A stretch of 64,000 nucleotides of DNA from Prosthecodimorpha hirschii (GTDB lineage: Bacteria > Pseudomonadota > Alphaproteobacteria > Rhizobiales > Ancalomicrobiaceae). Position numbers and translations under genes: made by a program. The notes under the pieces were generated by a model. It saw only the letters and a list, made by a program, of their open reading frames with translations. It ran no database searches and was not told the DNA's origin. Shown one piece after another: positions 53,368 through 60,785 of this stretch. Location of the stretch: positions 3,352,734 through 3,416,733 of the forward strand of contig NZ_LJYW01000001.1 in NCBI RefSeq assembly GCF_001305515.1, given 5' to 3'. Position 1 is the first letter of the stretch; every line of letters begins with the position of its first letter.

Positions 53368-54498
53368 GTGAACTTCGCACTGACCGAAGAGCAGGCCCTG
53401 CTTCGCGACAGCATCGGGCGCTACCTGGCGGAGACGCAGGATTTCGAAACGGCGCGCCGGATCATGCGCATGCCGAACGGCTTCTCGCGATCGCTTTGGC
53501 AGGGGCTCGCCGAACTGGGCCTGCCGGGACTTCTCGTTGCCGAGGCCGACGGGGGGCTGGGGGCCAGCCTGACCGACGCCGCGCTCGCCGCCGAGGAACT
53601 CGGGCGCCACCTCGCCGCGATCCCGTTCGCCACCTCCGCGGTGCTGGCCGCCCGGTTGCTGGCCGCGGCGCCGCCGGCTTCCGCGGCTCGCGGCCTGCTC
53701 GCCCGGGTCGCCGCCGGCGACAGGATCGTCGCGGTGGCGCTCGACGAACCCGGCGGCAGCACCGGTCTACCGCCGGTCGCCACGCGCGCGCTGCCGGTTT
53801 CCGGCGGGTATCGGCTGTCGGGGCGCAAGATCGTGGTCGTCGACGGCGCGATCGCGGACGATCTGATCGTCTCCGCCGATCTCGACGGCACCACCGCCCT
53901 GTTCCACGTCACCCCGGACGGACCCGGGCTCGCGCTCAACCGGTATGCGACCGTCGACGGTCGCAGCGCGGCGGACCTCGCCATCGACGGCGTCGTCCTG
54001 CCGGAGGACGCGCTGGTTCTGGGAACCGGGGCGGCGGCCGCCCTGGACGACGGGCTCGATGCGGCCCGTCTGATGCTCGCCGCGGAGGCGCTCGGTCTGA
54101 TGGAGCGGGCCCTCGAGCTGACGATCGAGCATCTCAAGACGCGGATGCAGTTCGGCCGGCGCCTGTCGGACTTCCAGGTCCTGACCCATCGCGTTTCCGA
54201 AATGGTGGTGCGGCGGGAAAGTGCCCGCTCGATCCTCTACCGCGGTCTCGCCCTGGCGAAGGCGGCTCCGCTGGACCGCGGACGGGCGATTTCGGCCACC
54301 ATGGTTCGGGTGCTGCAAAGCGCCGAGTTCATCGGCAGCCAGGCCATCCAGCTCCATGGCGGCATGGGCATGAGCGACGAAGGCATGGTCGGCCACATCT
54401 ACAAGCGGCTGCGGGTGATCGGCAAAACCCACGGCGACCTGATCTGGCACATGGATCGGTTCATCGCAAACACAGCCGACGGGAGGGCGGTGGCATGA
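53368..54498 (+). CDS. Acyl-CoA dehydrogenase, subunit 2 of a probable pair
   Basis: This 376-residue protein has the acyl-CoA dehydrogenase fold (start NFALTEEQALLRDSIGRYL; TRMQFGRRLSDFQVLTHR near 254-271; QLHGGMGMSDEGMVGHIYKR near 330-349) but a weak central FAD segment and no YEGT motif. That pattern suits the partner subunit in a heteromeric dehydrogenase. GTG start after AAGGTGG; its stop overlaps the next start (ATGA). Confidence 0.9.
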   Translation: MNFALTEEQALLRDSIGRYLAETQDFETARRIMRMPNGFSRSLWQGLAELGLPGLLVAEADGGLGASLTDAALAAEELGRHLAAIPFATSAVLAARLLAAAPPASAARGLLARVAAGDRIVAVALDEPGGSTGLPPVATRALPVSGGYRLSGRKIVVVDGAIADDLIVSADLDGTTALFHVTPDGPGLALNRYATVDGRSAADLAIDGVVLPEDALVLGTGAAAALDDGLDAARLMLAAEALGLMERALELTIEHLKTRMQFGRRLSDFQVLTHRVSEMVVRRESARSILYRGLALAKAAPLDRGRAISATMVRVLQSAEFIGSQAIQLHGGMGMSDEGMVGHIYKRLRVIGKTHGDLIWHMDRFIANTADGRAVA

Positions 54499-55289
54499 CG
54501 CAGACGACCTATCAATCGGTGACGATCGAGGTTGCGGACCGGATCGCGACGGTCACGCTGAACCGGCCCGAAGTCCTCAATGCGGTCGGGGCGGTGATGC
54601 ATGCCGAGCTGCGCCATGTGTTTCGCGACCTGGCGGAGCGGGAGGATTGCGACGTCGTGGTGCTGACCGGCGCCGGCCGGGCCTTTTGCGCCGGGGGCGA
54701 CCTCGCCTGGCTCCAGTCGATGATCGACGAGCCCGATCGCTTCCTCGCCATCCTGGAGGAGGCGAAAGGGATCGTCTTCTCCATGCTGGAACTGCCCAAG
54801 CCGATGATCTGCCGCATGAACGGCGATGCGATCGGCCTCGGCGCGACCTTGGCGCTGTGTTGCGACATGGTGGTGGCGTCCGAGACGGCCCGGTTCGGCG
54901 ACACCCATGTCCGGGCCGGCCTCGTGGCCGGCGACGGCGCCGCCGTGATCCTCCCCTATGTGGTCGGCTACATGCGGGCGAAGGAGATGCTGCTGACCGG
55001 TGCGCTGGTTTCGGCGCAGGAAGGCCGCGAGATGGGGCTGATCAACCATGTGGTTCCCGCCGCCGAGCTCGATGCCAAGGTGGCGCTGCTCGCCGGCCGC
55101 CTGGTCGGCGGCGCGACCCGCGCCATCCGCTACACCAAGATCGCCCTGAACAAGAAGCTCCGCGCCTATGCGCAGGAGCAGATGGACATGCTGATGGCCT
55201 ATGAGGCGCTGAGCAGCCGGTCGGCCGACCATGCCGAGGCGATCGACGCCATCCGCTCCGGCCGCAAGCCCGTCTTCAGCGGGCGATGA
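54495..55289 (+). CDS. Enoyl-CoA hydratase/isomerase family protein 2
   Basis: This 264-residue crotonase-fold protein has VTLNRPEVLNAVGAVM (about 19-34), the oxyanion segment GAGRAFCAGGDLAWLQ (about 59-74), RMNGDAIGLGATLALCCDMVVAS and FGDTHVRAGLVAGDGAAVI. GDTHVRAGLV carries an Asp where hydratases often have a Glu. It is coupled to both neighbours by ATGA overlaps, inside an operon that continues into the importer. Confidence 0.9.
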   Translation: MTQTTYQSVTIEVADRIATVTLNRPEVLNAVGAVMHAELRHVFRDLAEREDCDVVVLTGAGRAFCAGGDLAWLQSMIDEPDRFLAILEEAKGIVFSMLELPKPMICRMNGDAIGLGATLALCCDMVVASETARFGDTHVRAGLVAGDGAAVILPYVVGYMRAKEMLLTGALVSAQEGREMGLINHVVPAAELDAKVALLAGRLVGGATRAIRYTKIALNKKLRAYAQEQMDMLMAYEALSSRSADHAEAIDAIRSGRKPVFSGR

Positions 55290-56134
55290 CCATGAAGCCA
55301 CCCGTTCGTCTGCGGCAAATCTGCATGGTCGTCGAGACGCTGGAGCCGGTTCTCGACCGCCTGATCGAGGTCTTCGGCCTGACCGTCTGCCATGGCAAGG
55401 GCGATCTCTCGCATTACGGCGTGCCCTATCGCGAGCCGCCGCCCTATCAGGCCGCCTTCTTCAAGCAGCATGGCGTGACCGGCGCGCTGCTCCCGATCGG
55501 CGACGATTTTCTGGAACTGATCGCGCCGCTGCGGGCCGATACGCCGGCCGCGCGCTACCTCGCCCGGCGCGGCGAGGGCGGCTACATGGTCATCACCGAG
55601 ACCGACGACACCGGGACGTTCCAGGCGCGGGCGAGCCGCGAGGGCGTGCGCCTGGCCGGAACGGCCGATTACCCGACCTACCATGAGGTCCAGATGGATC
55701 CCCGCGATATCGGCGGCGCCATCCTGTCCTTTTCGATGCAGCGCGAGGGCCGCCCCTTCGACGGCGGCTGGTTTCCGGCCGGGGCGGACTGGCAGGCGCG
55801 CCGGGCGCCGGGTTGGGAGGCGATCGCCAGCGCGACCCTCACGGTCGCCGAACCGGACCGGACGGCGGCCCGCTGGTCGTCGCTGATCGGCGCGCCGGTC
55901 GCACCGGACGCCGATCGCGGGACCGCCATCCGGCTCGACAAGGGCATGATCCGGTTCGAGCCGGCGCCGGGCGCAGGCGGACGGCTGACCGCCATCGGCC
56001 TTGCCGGACCCGCCTTCGGGGCCGCTTACGATCGGGCGAAACTGGACGAGCGCCTCCAGAACAAGTGCTTCCAGAACGGGCGCGCCATCCGGATTGCCGG
56101 CCTGACCTTCGAGGAGGCATCCTCATGGCGCTGA
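55286..56134 (+). CDS. VOC (glyoxalase-like) family protein
   Basis: This 282-residue protein seems to hold two VOC modules: an N-terminal one (RQICMVVETLEPVLDRLIEV, FLELIAPL with a possible metal Glu) and a C-terminal one from about residue 185. VOC proteins include epimerases (methylmalonyl-CoA type), dioxygenases and lyases. An epimerase for a branched acyl-CoA would suit the pathway, but the family is too broad to decide. Its start overlaps the hydratase stop and its end overlaps the permease start by 10 nt. Confidence 0.8.
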   Translation: MTMKPPVRLRQICMVVETLEPVLDRLIEVFGLTVCHGKGDLSHYGVPYREPPPYQAAFFKQHGVTGALLPIGDDFLELIAPLRADTPAARYLARRGEGGYMVITETDDTGTFQARASREGVRLAGTADYPTYHEVQMDPRDIGGAILSFSMQREGRPFDGGWFPAGADWQARRAPGWEAIASATLTVAEPDRTAARWSSLIGAPVAPDADRGTAIRLDKGMIRFEPAPGAGGRLTAIGLAGPAFGAAYDRAKLDERLQNKCFQNGRAIRIAGLTFEEASSWR

Positions 56135-57006
56135 CCGACATTCTGTTCGCTCTCATCAACGGAGCGGCGACCGGATCGGCCGTCTTCCTGGTCGCGGCCG
56201 GGCTGACGCTGATCTTCGGCATCCTGAAGATCCTGAATTTCGCCCATGGCGCCTTCTTCATGATCGGCGCCTATGTGGCCTATTCGATCATCGGCAGCAA
56301 TCCGAGCTCGCTCCATGTCTTCATCGCCGCGGCCTTCGCGGCGGCGGCGGCCGTGGCGGCGCTCGGCTTCGTGGCCGACCGGCTGGTCCTGCGGCGGCTG
56401 CGCCATGTCGACGAAGCCTATATGCTCATCGCCACCTTTGCGGTGCTGCTGGTCTGCACCGGCGTGGTGAAGCTGATCTGGGGCGTGAACTACGCCTCGA
56501 TCAACCCGCCGCCCCTGCTCGACGGGGCGGTGACGGCCGGGTCCCTGTTCGTCCCGAGCTATTCGCTGTTCGTGATCGCCGCGGGGCTGTTCGTCTTTCT
56601 CGGCCTCGAACTGGTCATCCATCGGACCTGGATCGGCAAGCTTTTACAGGCGGTCGCGTCCGACAGCTGGATGTCGGGCGTGCTGGGCATCAACGTCCCG
56701 GCCGCCCTGACCGTCACGGTGATCGCCAGCTTCGCGCTGGCGGGTCTCGCCGGCGGCCTTCTCCTCGCCAACCAGACGCTGTCCCCGATCCTGGGCGAAA
56801 GCTACCTGCTGCTGGCCTTCATGGCCGTCATCATCGGCGGACTCGGCAATGTCCGCGGCGCCTTCATCGCCTCGCTGCTGCTCGGCACGATCGAGAGCGG
56901 CAGTTCCCTGGTGATCCCGAACATGCCCGGCATGGCCACCTACATCTTCGTCATCCTGTTCCTGCTCGCCAAGCCGCAAGGCCTGATCGGAGGGAGGCAC
57001 ATATGA
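56125..57006 (+). CDS. Branched-chain amino acid-type ABC transporter permease, LivH-like
   Basis: This 293-residue inner-membrane permease has about eight hydrophobic segments and LivH segments LTLIFGILKILNFAHGAFFM (about 22-41), ASDSWMSGVLGINV and MAVIIGGLGNVRGAFIASLL. The start (GAGGAGG upstream) lies inside the VOC gene, and its stop overlaps the LivM-like start. It forms the importer with the next three genes and the two binding proteins upstream. Confidence 0.93.
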   Translation: MALTDILFALINGAATGSAVFLVAAGLTLIFGILKILNFAHGAFFMIGAYVAYSIIGSNPSSLHVFIAAAFAAAAAVAALGFVADRLVLRRLRHVDEAYMLIATFAVLLVCTGVVKLIWGVNYASINPPPLLDGAVTAGSLFVPSYSLFVIAAGLFVFLGLELVIHRTWIGKLLQAVASDSWMSGVLGINVPAALTVTVIASFALAGLAGGLLLANQTLSPILGESYLLLAFMAVIIGGLGNVRGAFIASLLLGTIESGSSLVIPNMPGMATYIFVILFLLAKPQGLIGGRHI

Positions 57007-58007
57007 TGGCTCTCCGACTTGGCGCCATCCTGTTCGGCGCGGCCCTGTTCCTGGCCCTCCCGACCGTATCCGATCAGGGGATCGTGTTTCTCGCCGGGCT
57101 GGTGGTGATCGAGGCCATCTTCGCCCTGTCCTGGAACCTTCTCTTCGGCTTCACCGGCCTGGCCAGCTTCGGCCATGCCGCCTTCTTCGCCATCGGCGCC
57201 TATCTGACCGGCTACGGCCTGAAGGCCGGGCTCGGCGTGCCGTTTCTCGGGCTGATCGCCGCCTCGGGCCTGTTGGGCGCCCTGGTGGCGGCTCTGACCG
57301 GGCTCGTGCTCCTGCGCCGGACCACCGGCATCCATCTCGCCATCTTCACCCTGGCCCTGGCCGAGGTGCTGCGCATCGTGATCGGCTACAGCACCCTGCT
57401 CGGTCGCGAGGACGGCCTGGCGTCCATCCCCAAGCCGACGCTCGAACTCGGCTTCGCCACCATTCCGCTGACCAGCGGCACCGCCTACTACTACTTCATG
57501 TGCGTCGCCGGCCTCGTCATCGGCGCCGTGCTGTGGGTGGTCTGTCACGGCCCCTATGGGCGGCTTCTCGTCAGTATCCGGCAGGATCCCCAGCGCGTGG
57601 CCTTCCTGGGCGTGAATGTCGGACGCAAGCGCCTGCAGGCCTTCATCCTGTCCGGCGCGGTCGCCGCCATCGCGGGCGCGCTCTATGCGCCGTGGGCGCA
57701 GATCGTGACCCCGGAATCGGCGCATTGGATCCATTCGACCCAGCCGATGCTGGCATCCCTGCTCGGCGGCGCCCATTCGTTCTGGGGGCCGGTCGTCGGA
57801 ACGGTGCTGTTCTCGATCATCAACTACCTGACCCGCAACCTGGTCGGTCTTTCCGAACTGGTCATCGGCGCAACCCTGCTGATCATCGTGCTGGCAGCCC
57901 CGAGCGGGGTCATCGGCCTCGTCAGGACGGCGCAGCAGCGCTGGTCCCGGCGCCGGAAGAGCGGCGCAGGGCCGGACGGCGACGAAGGTGGGAGCGTGCG
58001 GTCATGA
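57003..58007 (+). CDS. Branched-chain amino acid-type ABC transporter permease, LivM-like
   Basis: This 334-residue permease has LivM segments SWNLLFGFTGLASFGHAAFF (about 42-61), IRQDPQRVAFLGVNVGRKRL and LLGGAHSFWGPVVGTV, with a basic C-terminal tail. ATG at 57003 overlaps the LivH-like stop; ATG at 57006 is an equal alternative. Confidence 0.93.
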   Translation: MMALRLGAILFGAALFLALPTVSDQGIVFLAGLVVIEAIFALSWNLLFGFTGLASFGHAAFFAIGAYLTGYGLKAGLGVPFLGLIAASGLLGALVAALTGLVLLRRTTGIHLAIFTLALAEVLRIVIGYSTLLGREDGLASIPKPTLELGFATIPLTSGTAYYYFMCVAGLVIGAVLWVVCHGPYGRLLVSIRQDPQRVAFLGVNVGRKRLQAFILSGAVAAIAGALYAPWAQIVTPESAHWIHSTQPMLASLLGGAHSFWGPVVGTVLFSIINYLTRNLVGLSELVIGATLLIIVLAAPSGVIGLVRTAQQRWSRRRKSGAGPDGDEGGSVRS

Positions 58008-58780
58008 CGGCCATTCTCAGCGTCGAAGGCGTGGACAAGAGCTACGGCACCCATCACATCCTGAAATCCGTATCCCTGACCGTCGAGGACGGCGAAACCT
58101 TCGCGGTGATCGGACCGAACGGTGCCGGCAAGACCACGCTGTTCAAGGTCATGACCGGCGAGATCGGCTTCGAGCGCGGCCGCATCGTCTATGACGGACG
58201 GGACGTGAGCCGGGCCCCCGCCCACGAACGGGCGCGGCTCGGCATGGGCCGGACCTTCCAGGTCGCGCGGATCTTTCCCGACGTGACCGTCGCCGACAAT
58301 CTCACGGTGGCGGTCGAGGCGCGCCGGCGCAGCCGCGGCGAGAGCGCTCCGGCCTGGTACCGCGTGGCGACCCGCGCCGACATCCGTGCGGAGGTGGAGG
58401 CGCGGCTGCTCGATGTCGGCCTGGCCGACAAGGCGGCCGTGGAGGCGAAATTCCTCTCCCACGGCGACAAGAAGCGTCTCGAATTCGGCATCGCCCTGGC
58501 GGGTCGGCCGCGCATCCTCATGCTCGACGAACCCACCGCCGGCATGTCGCCGACCGATCGCATCGCAACCGCCGACCTGATCGCCCGGTTGCGCGCCGAG
58601 ACCGGCCTGACCGTGGTGATGACCGAACACGACATGGACGTGATCTTCGGCCTCGCCGATCGGATCCTGGTGATGAACTACGGCGAGATCATCGCGGTCG
58701 GATCGATCGAAGAGGTGCGCGCCAACCCGCTGGTCCGTGAAGTCTATCTGGGGCAGGAAATCTACCATGCTGAGCGTTGA
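58004..58780 (+). CDS. Branched-chain amino acid-type ABC transporter ATPase, LivG-like
   Basis: This 258-residue ATPase has Walker A GPNGAGKTTLFKV (about 38-50), GMGRTFQVARIFPDVTV, the LivG-type signature FLSHGDKKRLEFG and Walker B ILMLDEPTAGMSP, with H-loop MTEHDMDVIF. It is coupled to both neighbours by overlaps. Confidence 0.93.
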   Translation: MTAILSVEGVDKSYGTHHILKSVSLTVEDGETFAVIGPNGAGKTTLFKVMTGEIGFERGRIVYDGRDVSRAPAHERARLGMGRTFQVARIFPDVTVADNLTVAVEARRRSRGESAPAWYRVATRADIRAEVEARLLDVGLADKAAVEAKFLSHGDKKRLEFGIALAGRPRILMLDEPTAGMSPTDRIATADLIARLRAETGLTVVMTEHDMDVIFGLADRILVMNYGEIIAVGSIEEVRANPLVREVYLGQEIYHAER

Positions 58781-59471
58781 CCGGATCGACGCCTTCTACG
58801 GCGACAGCCAGATCCTGCATGGCGTGAGCCTGACGGTCGGCGAGAAGGAACGCGTCGCGGTCGTCGGCCGCAATGGGGCGGGCAAATCCACCCTGTTCAA
58901 GAGCATCCTGAATGCCGGCCCGCGCGTGCGGGGCCGCATCGCCTGGGAAGGCAAGGATCTGGGCGCGATGCCGACCTTCCGGCGCGCCCGGCTCGGCCTC
59001 TCCCTGGTGCCCGAGGATCGACGCATCTTCGACCACGTGACGGTGCTCGAAAATATTGCCATGGCCCGCTACGCCGCGCGGCCCGGCGTCGAACTGGAAG
59101 CCCCGGAAGCGGTGCTGGCACGGTTTCCCATGCTGGTGCCTCTCAAGGATCGGATGGGCGGGCGTCTCTCGGGCGGCCAGCAGCAGATGGTCGCGGTCGC
59201 GCGCGCCATTGCGGGCCGGCCCCGGCTCATGCTGCTCGACGAGCCGACCGAAGGCCTGGCCCCGGTCATCGTCGAGCAACTGGCGCGCGACGTGAACACG
59301 GTCTGTCGGGAAACCGGTTCGGGCCTGCTCCTCAGCGAACAGAATCTGTGGTTCGCACGCCAGTGTACCGACCGGCTGTTCCTGATCGATACCGGCCGCA
59401 TCGTCTTCGACGGCCTTTGGCAGGACCTCGACGACAATCCGGACCTCAAGCGCCGGTATCTTGCGCTGTAG
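58767..59471 (+). CDS. Branched-chain amino acid-type ABC transporter ATPase, LivF-like
   Basis: This 234-residue ATPase has Walker A GRNGAGKSTLFKS (about 35-47), LVPEDRRIFDHVTV, signature RLSGGQQQMVAVARAI and Walker B LMLLDEPTEGLAP. The start lies 14 nt inside the LivG-like gene. It is the last gene of the operon; a repeat fragment follows. Confidence 0.93.
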   Translation: MLSVDRIDAFYGDSQILHGVSLTVGEKERVAVVGRNGAGKSTLFKSILNAGPRVRGRIAWEGKDLGAMPTFRRARLGLSLVPEDRRIFDHVTVLENIAMARYAARPGVELEAPEAVLARFPMLVPLKDRMGGRLSGGQQQMVAVARAIAGRPRLMLLDEPTEGLAPVIVEQLARDVNTVCRETGSGLLLSEQNLWFARQCTDRLFLIDTGRIVFDGLWQDLDDNPDLKRRYLAL

Positions 59472-59485
59472 CGCCCGTCCCATCC

Positions 59486-59523
59486 GGTTCGAAGCGCTCC
59501 AGAGTCAACGGCTTTAGGCCGGG
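59486..59523 (-). repeat. Dispersed intergenic repeat fragment, copy e
   Basis: Read on the minus strand it contains AAGCCGTTGACTCTGG (59514-59499), an exact 16-bp match to 17830-17845. It lies between two convergent genes, the last importer ATPase and the TRIC-like gene. Confidence 0.55.
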
Positions 59524-59529
59524 ATCGGC

Positions 59530-60204
59530 TCACGGCAGCGTCGCGCCGGACCGCCGCCGGAGCGTTTCGACCTCCTCGGGCGTCCGGCCGCGGCGCGGCC
59601 GGTAGCGGGGCAGGCTCCAGCCGCGCGCCATGGCGGCGGCGCGCAGCAGGAAGGCGACGGCGAAGCCCAGGACGGCGGCGACCGGGGGCGCCGTGCCGAG
59701 CGCATCGCACACGACATAGAGGCTCGCCCCGCACAGCGCCGCCGTGGCATAGATCTCGCGGCTGAGGATCACCGGCACCTCGCCGCCCAGCACATCCCGG
59801 ATGATGCCGCCGAAGGTCGCCGTCGCCACCCCCATGGCGACCGCAATCACCGGGCCGGCCCGGGCGGCGAGGGCGATCTCGGCGCCGGTGACCGCGAAGA
59901 CCGCCATGCCGACCGCGTCGAGCCAGAGCAGGATCCGGTAGCGCGATTGCGGCAGATGCGCCGTGAAGAAGACCGCAGCGGCGACGCCGACGCAGACGAG
60001 CAGATAGGCCGGCTGCCGCACCCAGAAGACCGGGGCGAGGCCGAGCACCAGGTCGCGCAGGGTGCCGCCGCCGATCCCCGTCACGGTCGCCAGGAGGGCG
60101 AAGCCGACAATATCCATCTGCTTGCGGGACGCGACCAGCGCCCCCGTCACCGCGAAGACGACCAGTCCGGCCCAGTCCAGGATGGCGGCGAAAGTGGCGA
60201 TCAT
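59530..60204 (-). CDS. TRIC-type/YadS-YicG family membrane protein (UPF0126)
   Basis: This 224-residue protein has about seven hydrophobic segments and two inverted-repeat glycine motifs, TGIGGGTLRDLVLG (about 42-55) and ATFGGIIRDVLGGE (about 126-139), which define the bacterial trimeric cation-channel-like family. A basic C-terminal tail follows. ATG at 60204 gives the normal start; the frame is open to 60264. No functional link to the neighbours is evident. Confidence 0.9.
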   Translation of the reverse strand: MIATFAAILDWAGLVVFAVTGALVASRKQMDIVGFALLATVTGIGGGTLRDLVLGLAPVFWVRQPAYLLVCVGVAAAVFFTAHLPQSRYRILLWLDAVGMAVFAVTGAEIALAARAGPVIAVAMGVATATFGGIIRDVLGGEVPVILSREIYATAALCGASLYVVCDALGTAPPVAAVLGFAVAFLLRAAAMARGWSLPRYRPRRGRTPEEVETLRRRSGATLP

Positions 60205-60785
60205 GGCGACCAGACGTGATTGGGCAGGCGGCCCATCCGCCCCCGACGGGACGCATCCAAACACGGTTCCGGCTCCGGATCTGCCCCGACGATCGCAACG
60301 AAGGGGTCGGCGGTCGACTGACGTCTGACGCGCGGCGGCGGATCGCGGTGGTGCGGCACATCTGCGGCGCCATCGGGTCCGCCGTCGAAGCCGGGAAGAC
60401 CGGATCGGGCCCGGCGCTCTCCGCCGGCCGTTTCGGAATCAGTCCCTCGGGCCGAAGCGTGGGCGCGAAGAGCGCGTTTGCGTCAACGGGCATCGGTCAA
60501 GGCCGCAGATCGGCCGCACCGCCGAACAAGATCTCATGCCAACGGCCCAGGATGCTGACGCCTCGGGCCGTTGAAGCAACGCGAGTTTCTCATAGACGTC
60601 AGAGGCATGAGAAGTTCGCGTATCGAATACCGACGATCGTTCCATGACCGTCGGTATCCTGCCTCCGTGACAGCCCCTATTCCTTGGGGCCTGCGAATCG
60701 GGAGACTGGCCGTCCGCAGGCTGGGCAATGGCGCGGGTCATCCGTCCGAGAGACCGGCGCACCGAGGAAGGACGCATATTTGCAG
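60205..60785. other. Long intergenic region upstream of the metal ATPase
   Basis: This 581-nt gap lies between divergent genes and has no convincing coding frame. The left 330 nt show nothing recognisable; 60540-60690 contain a run of hairpins. Confidence 0.6.
60540..60690 (+). other. Array of four consecutive hairpins, possible structured RNA leader
   Basis: Hairpin 1: CAACGGCCC (60540-60548) with GGGCCGTTG (60565-60573), extendable by AGG/CCT. Hairpin 2: CGCGAGTTTCTCAT (60580-60593) with ATGAGAAGTTCGCG (60607-60620), 14 pairs, fully paired on the plus-strand RNA if two G-U pairs count. Hairpin 3: ATACCGACG (60627-60635) with CGTCGGTAT (60649-60657). Hairpin 4: GCCCC (60673-60677) with GGGGC (60686-60690). 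The first three are spaced by exactly 6 nt. The run ends 95 nt before the ATPase start. Confidence 0.55.

Noticed and set aside
44298-55289. Naming the two crotonase-fold genes BadK/BadI or the SDRs BadH
   Set aside because: The order and overall set differ from the known operon and the diagnostic residues could not be verified without alignments.
60540-60690. A known NiCo (czcD-type) riboswitch
   Set aside because: The context is suggestive and several helices are present, but I cannot match its conserved sequence positions, so the region is reported only as an unassigned structured element.
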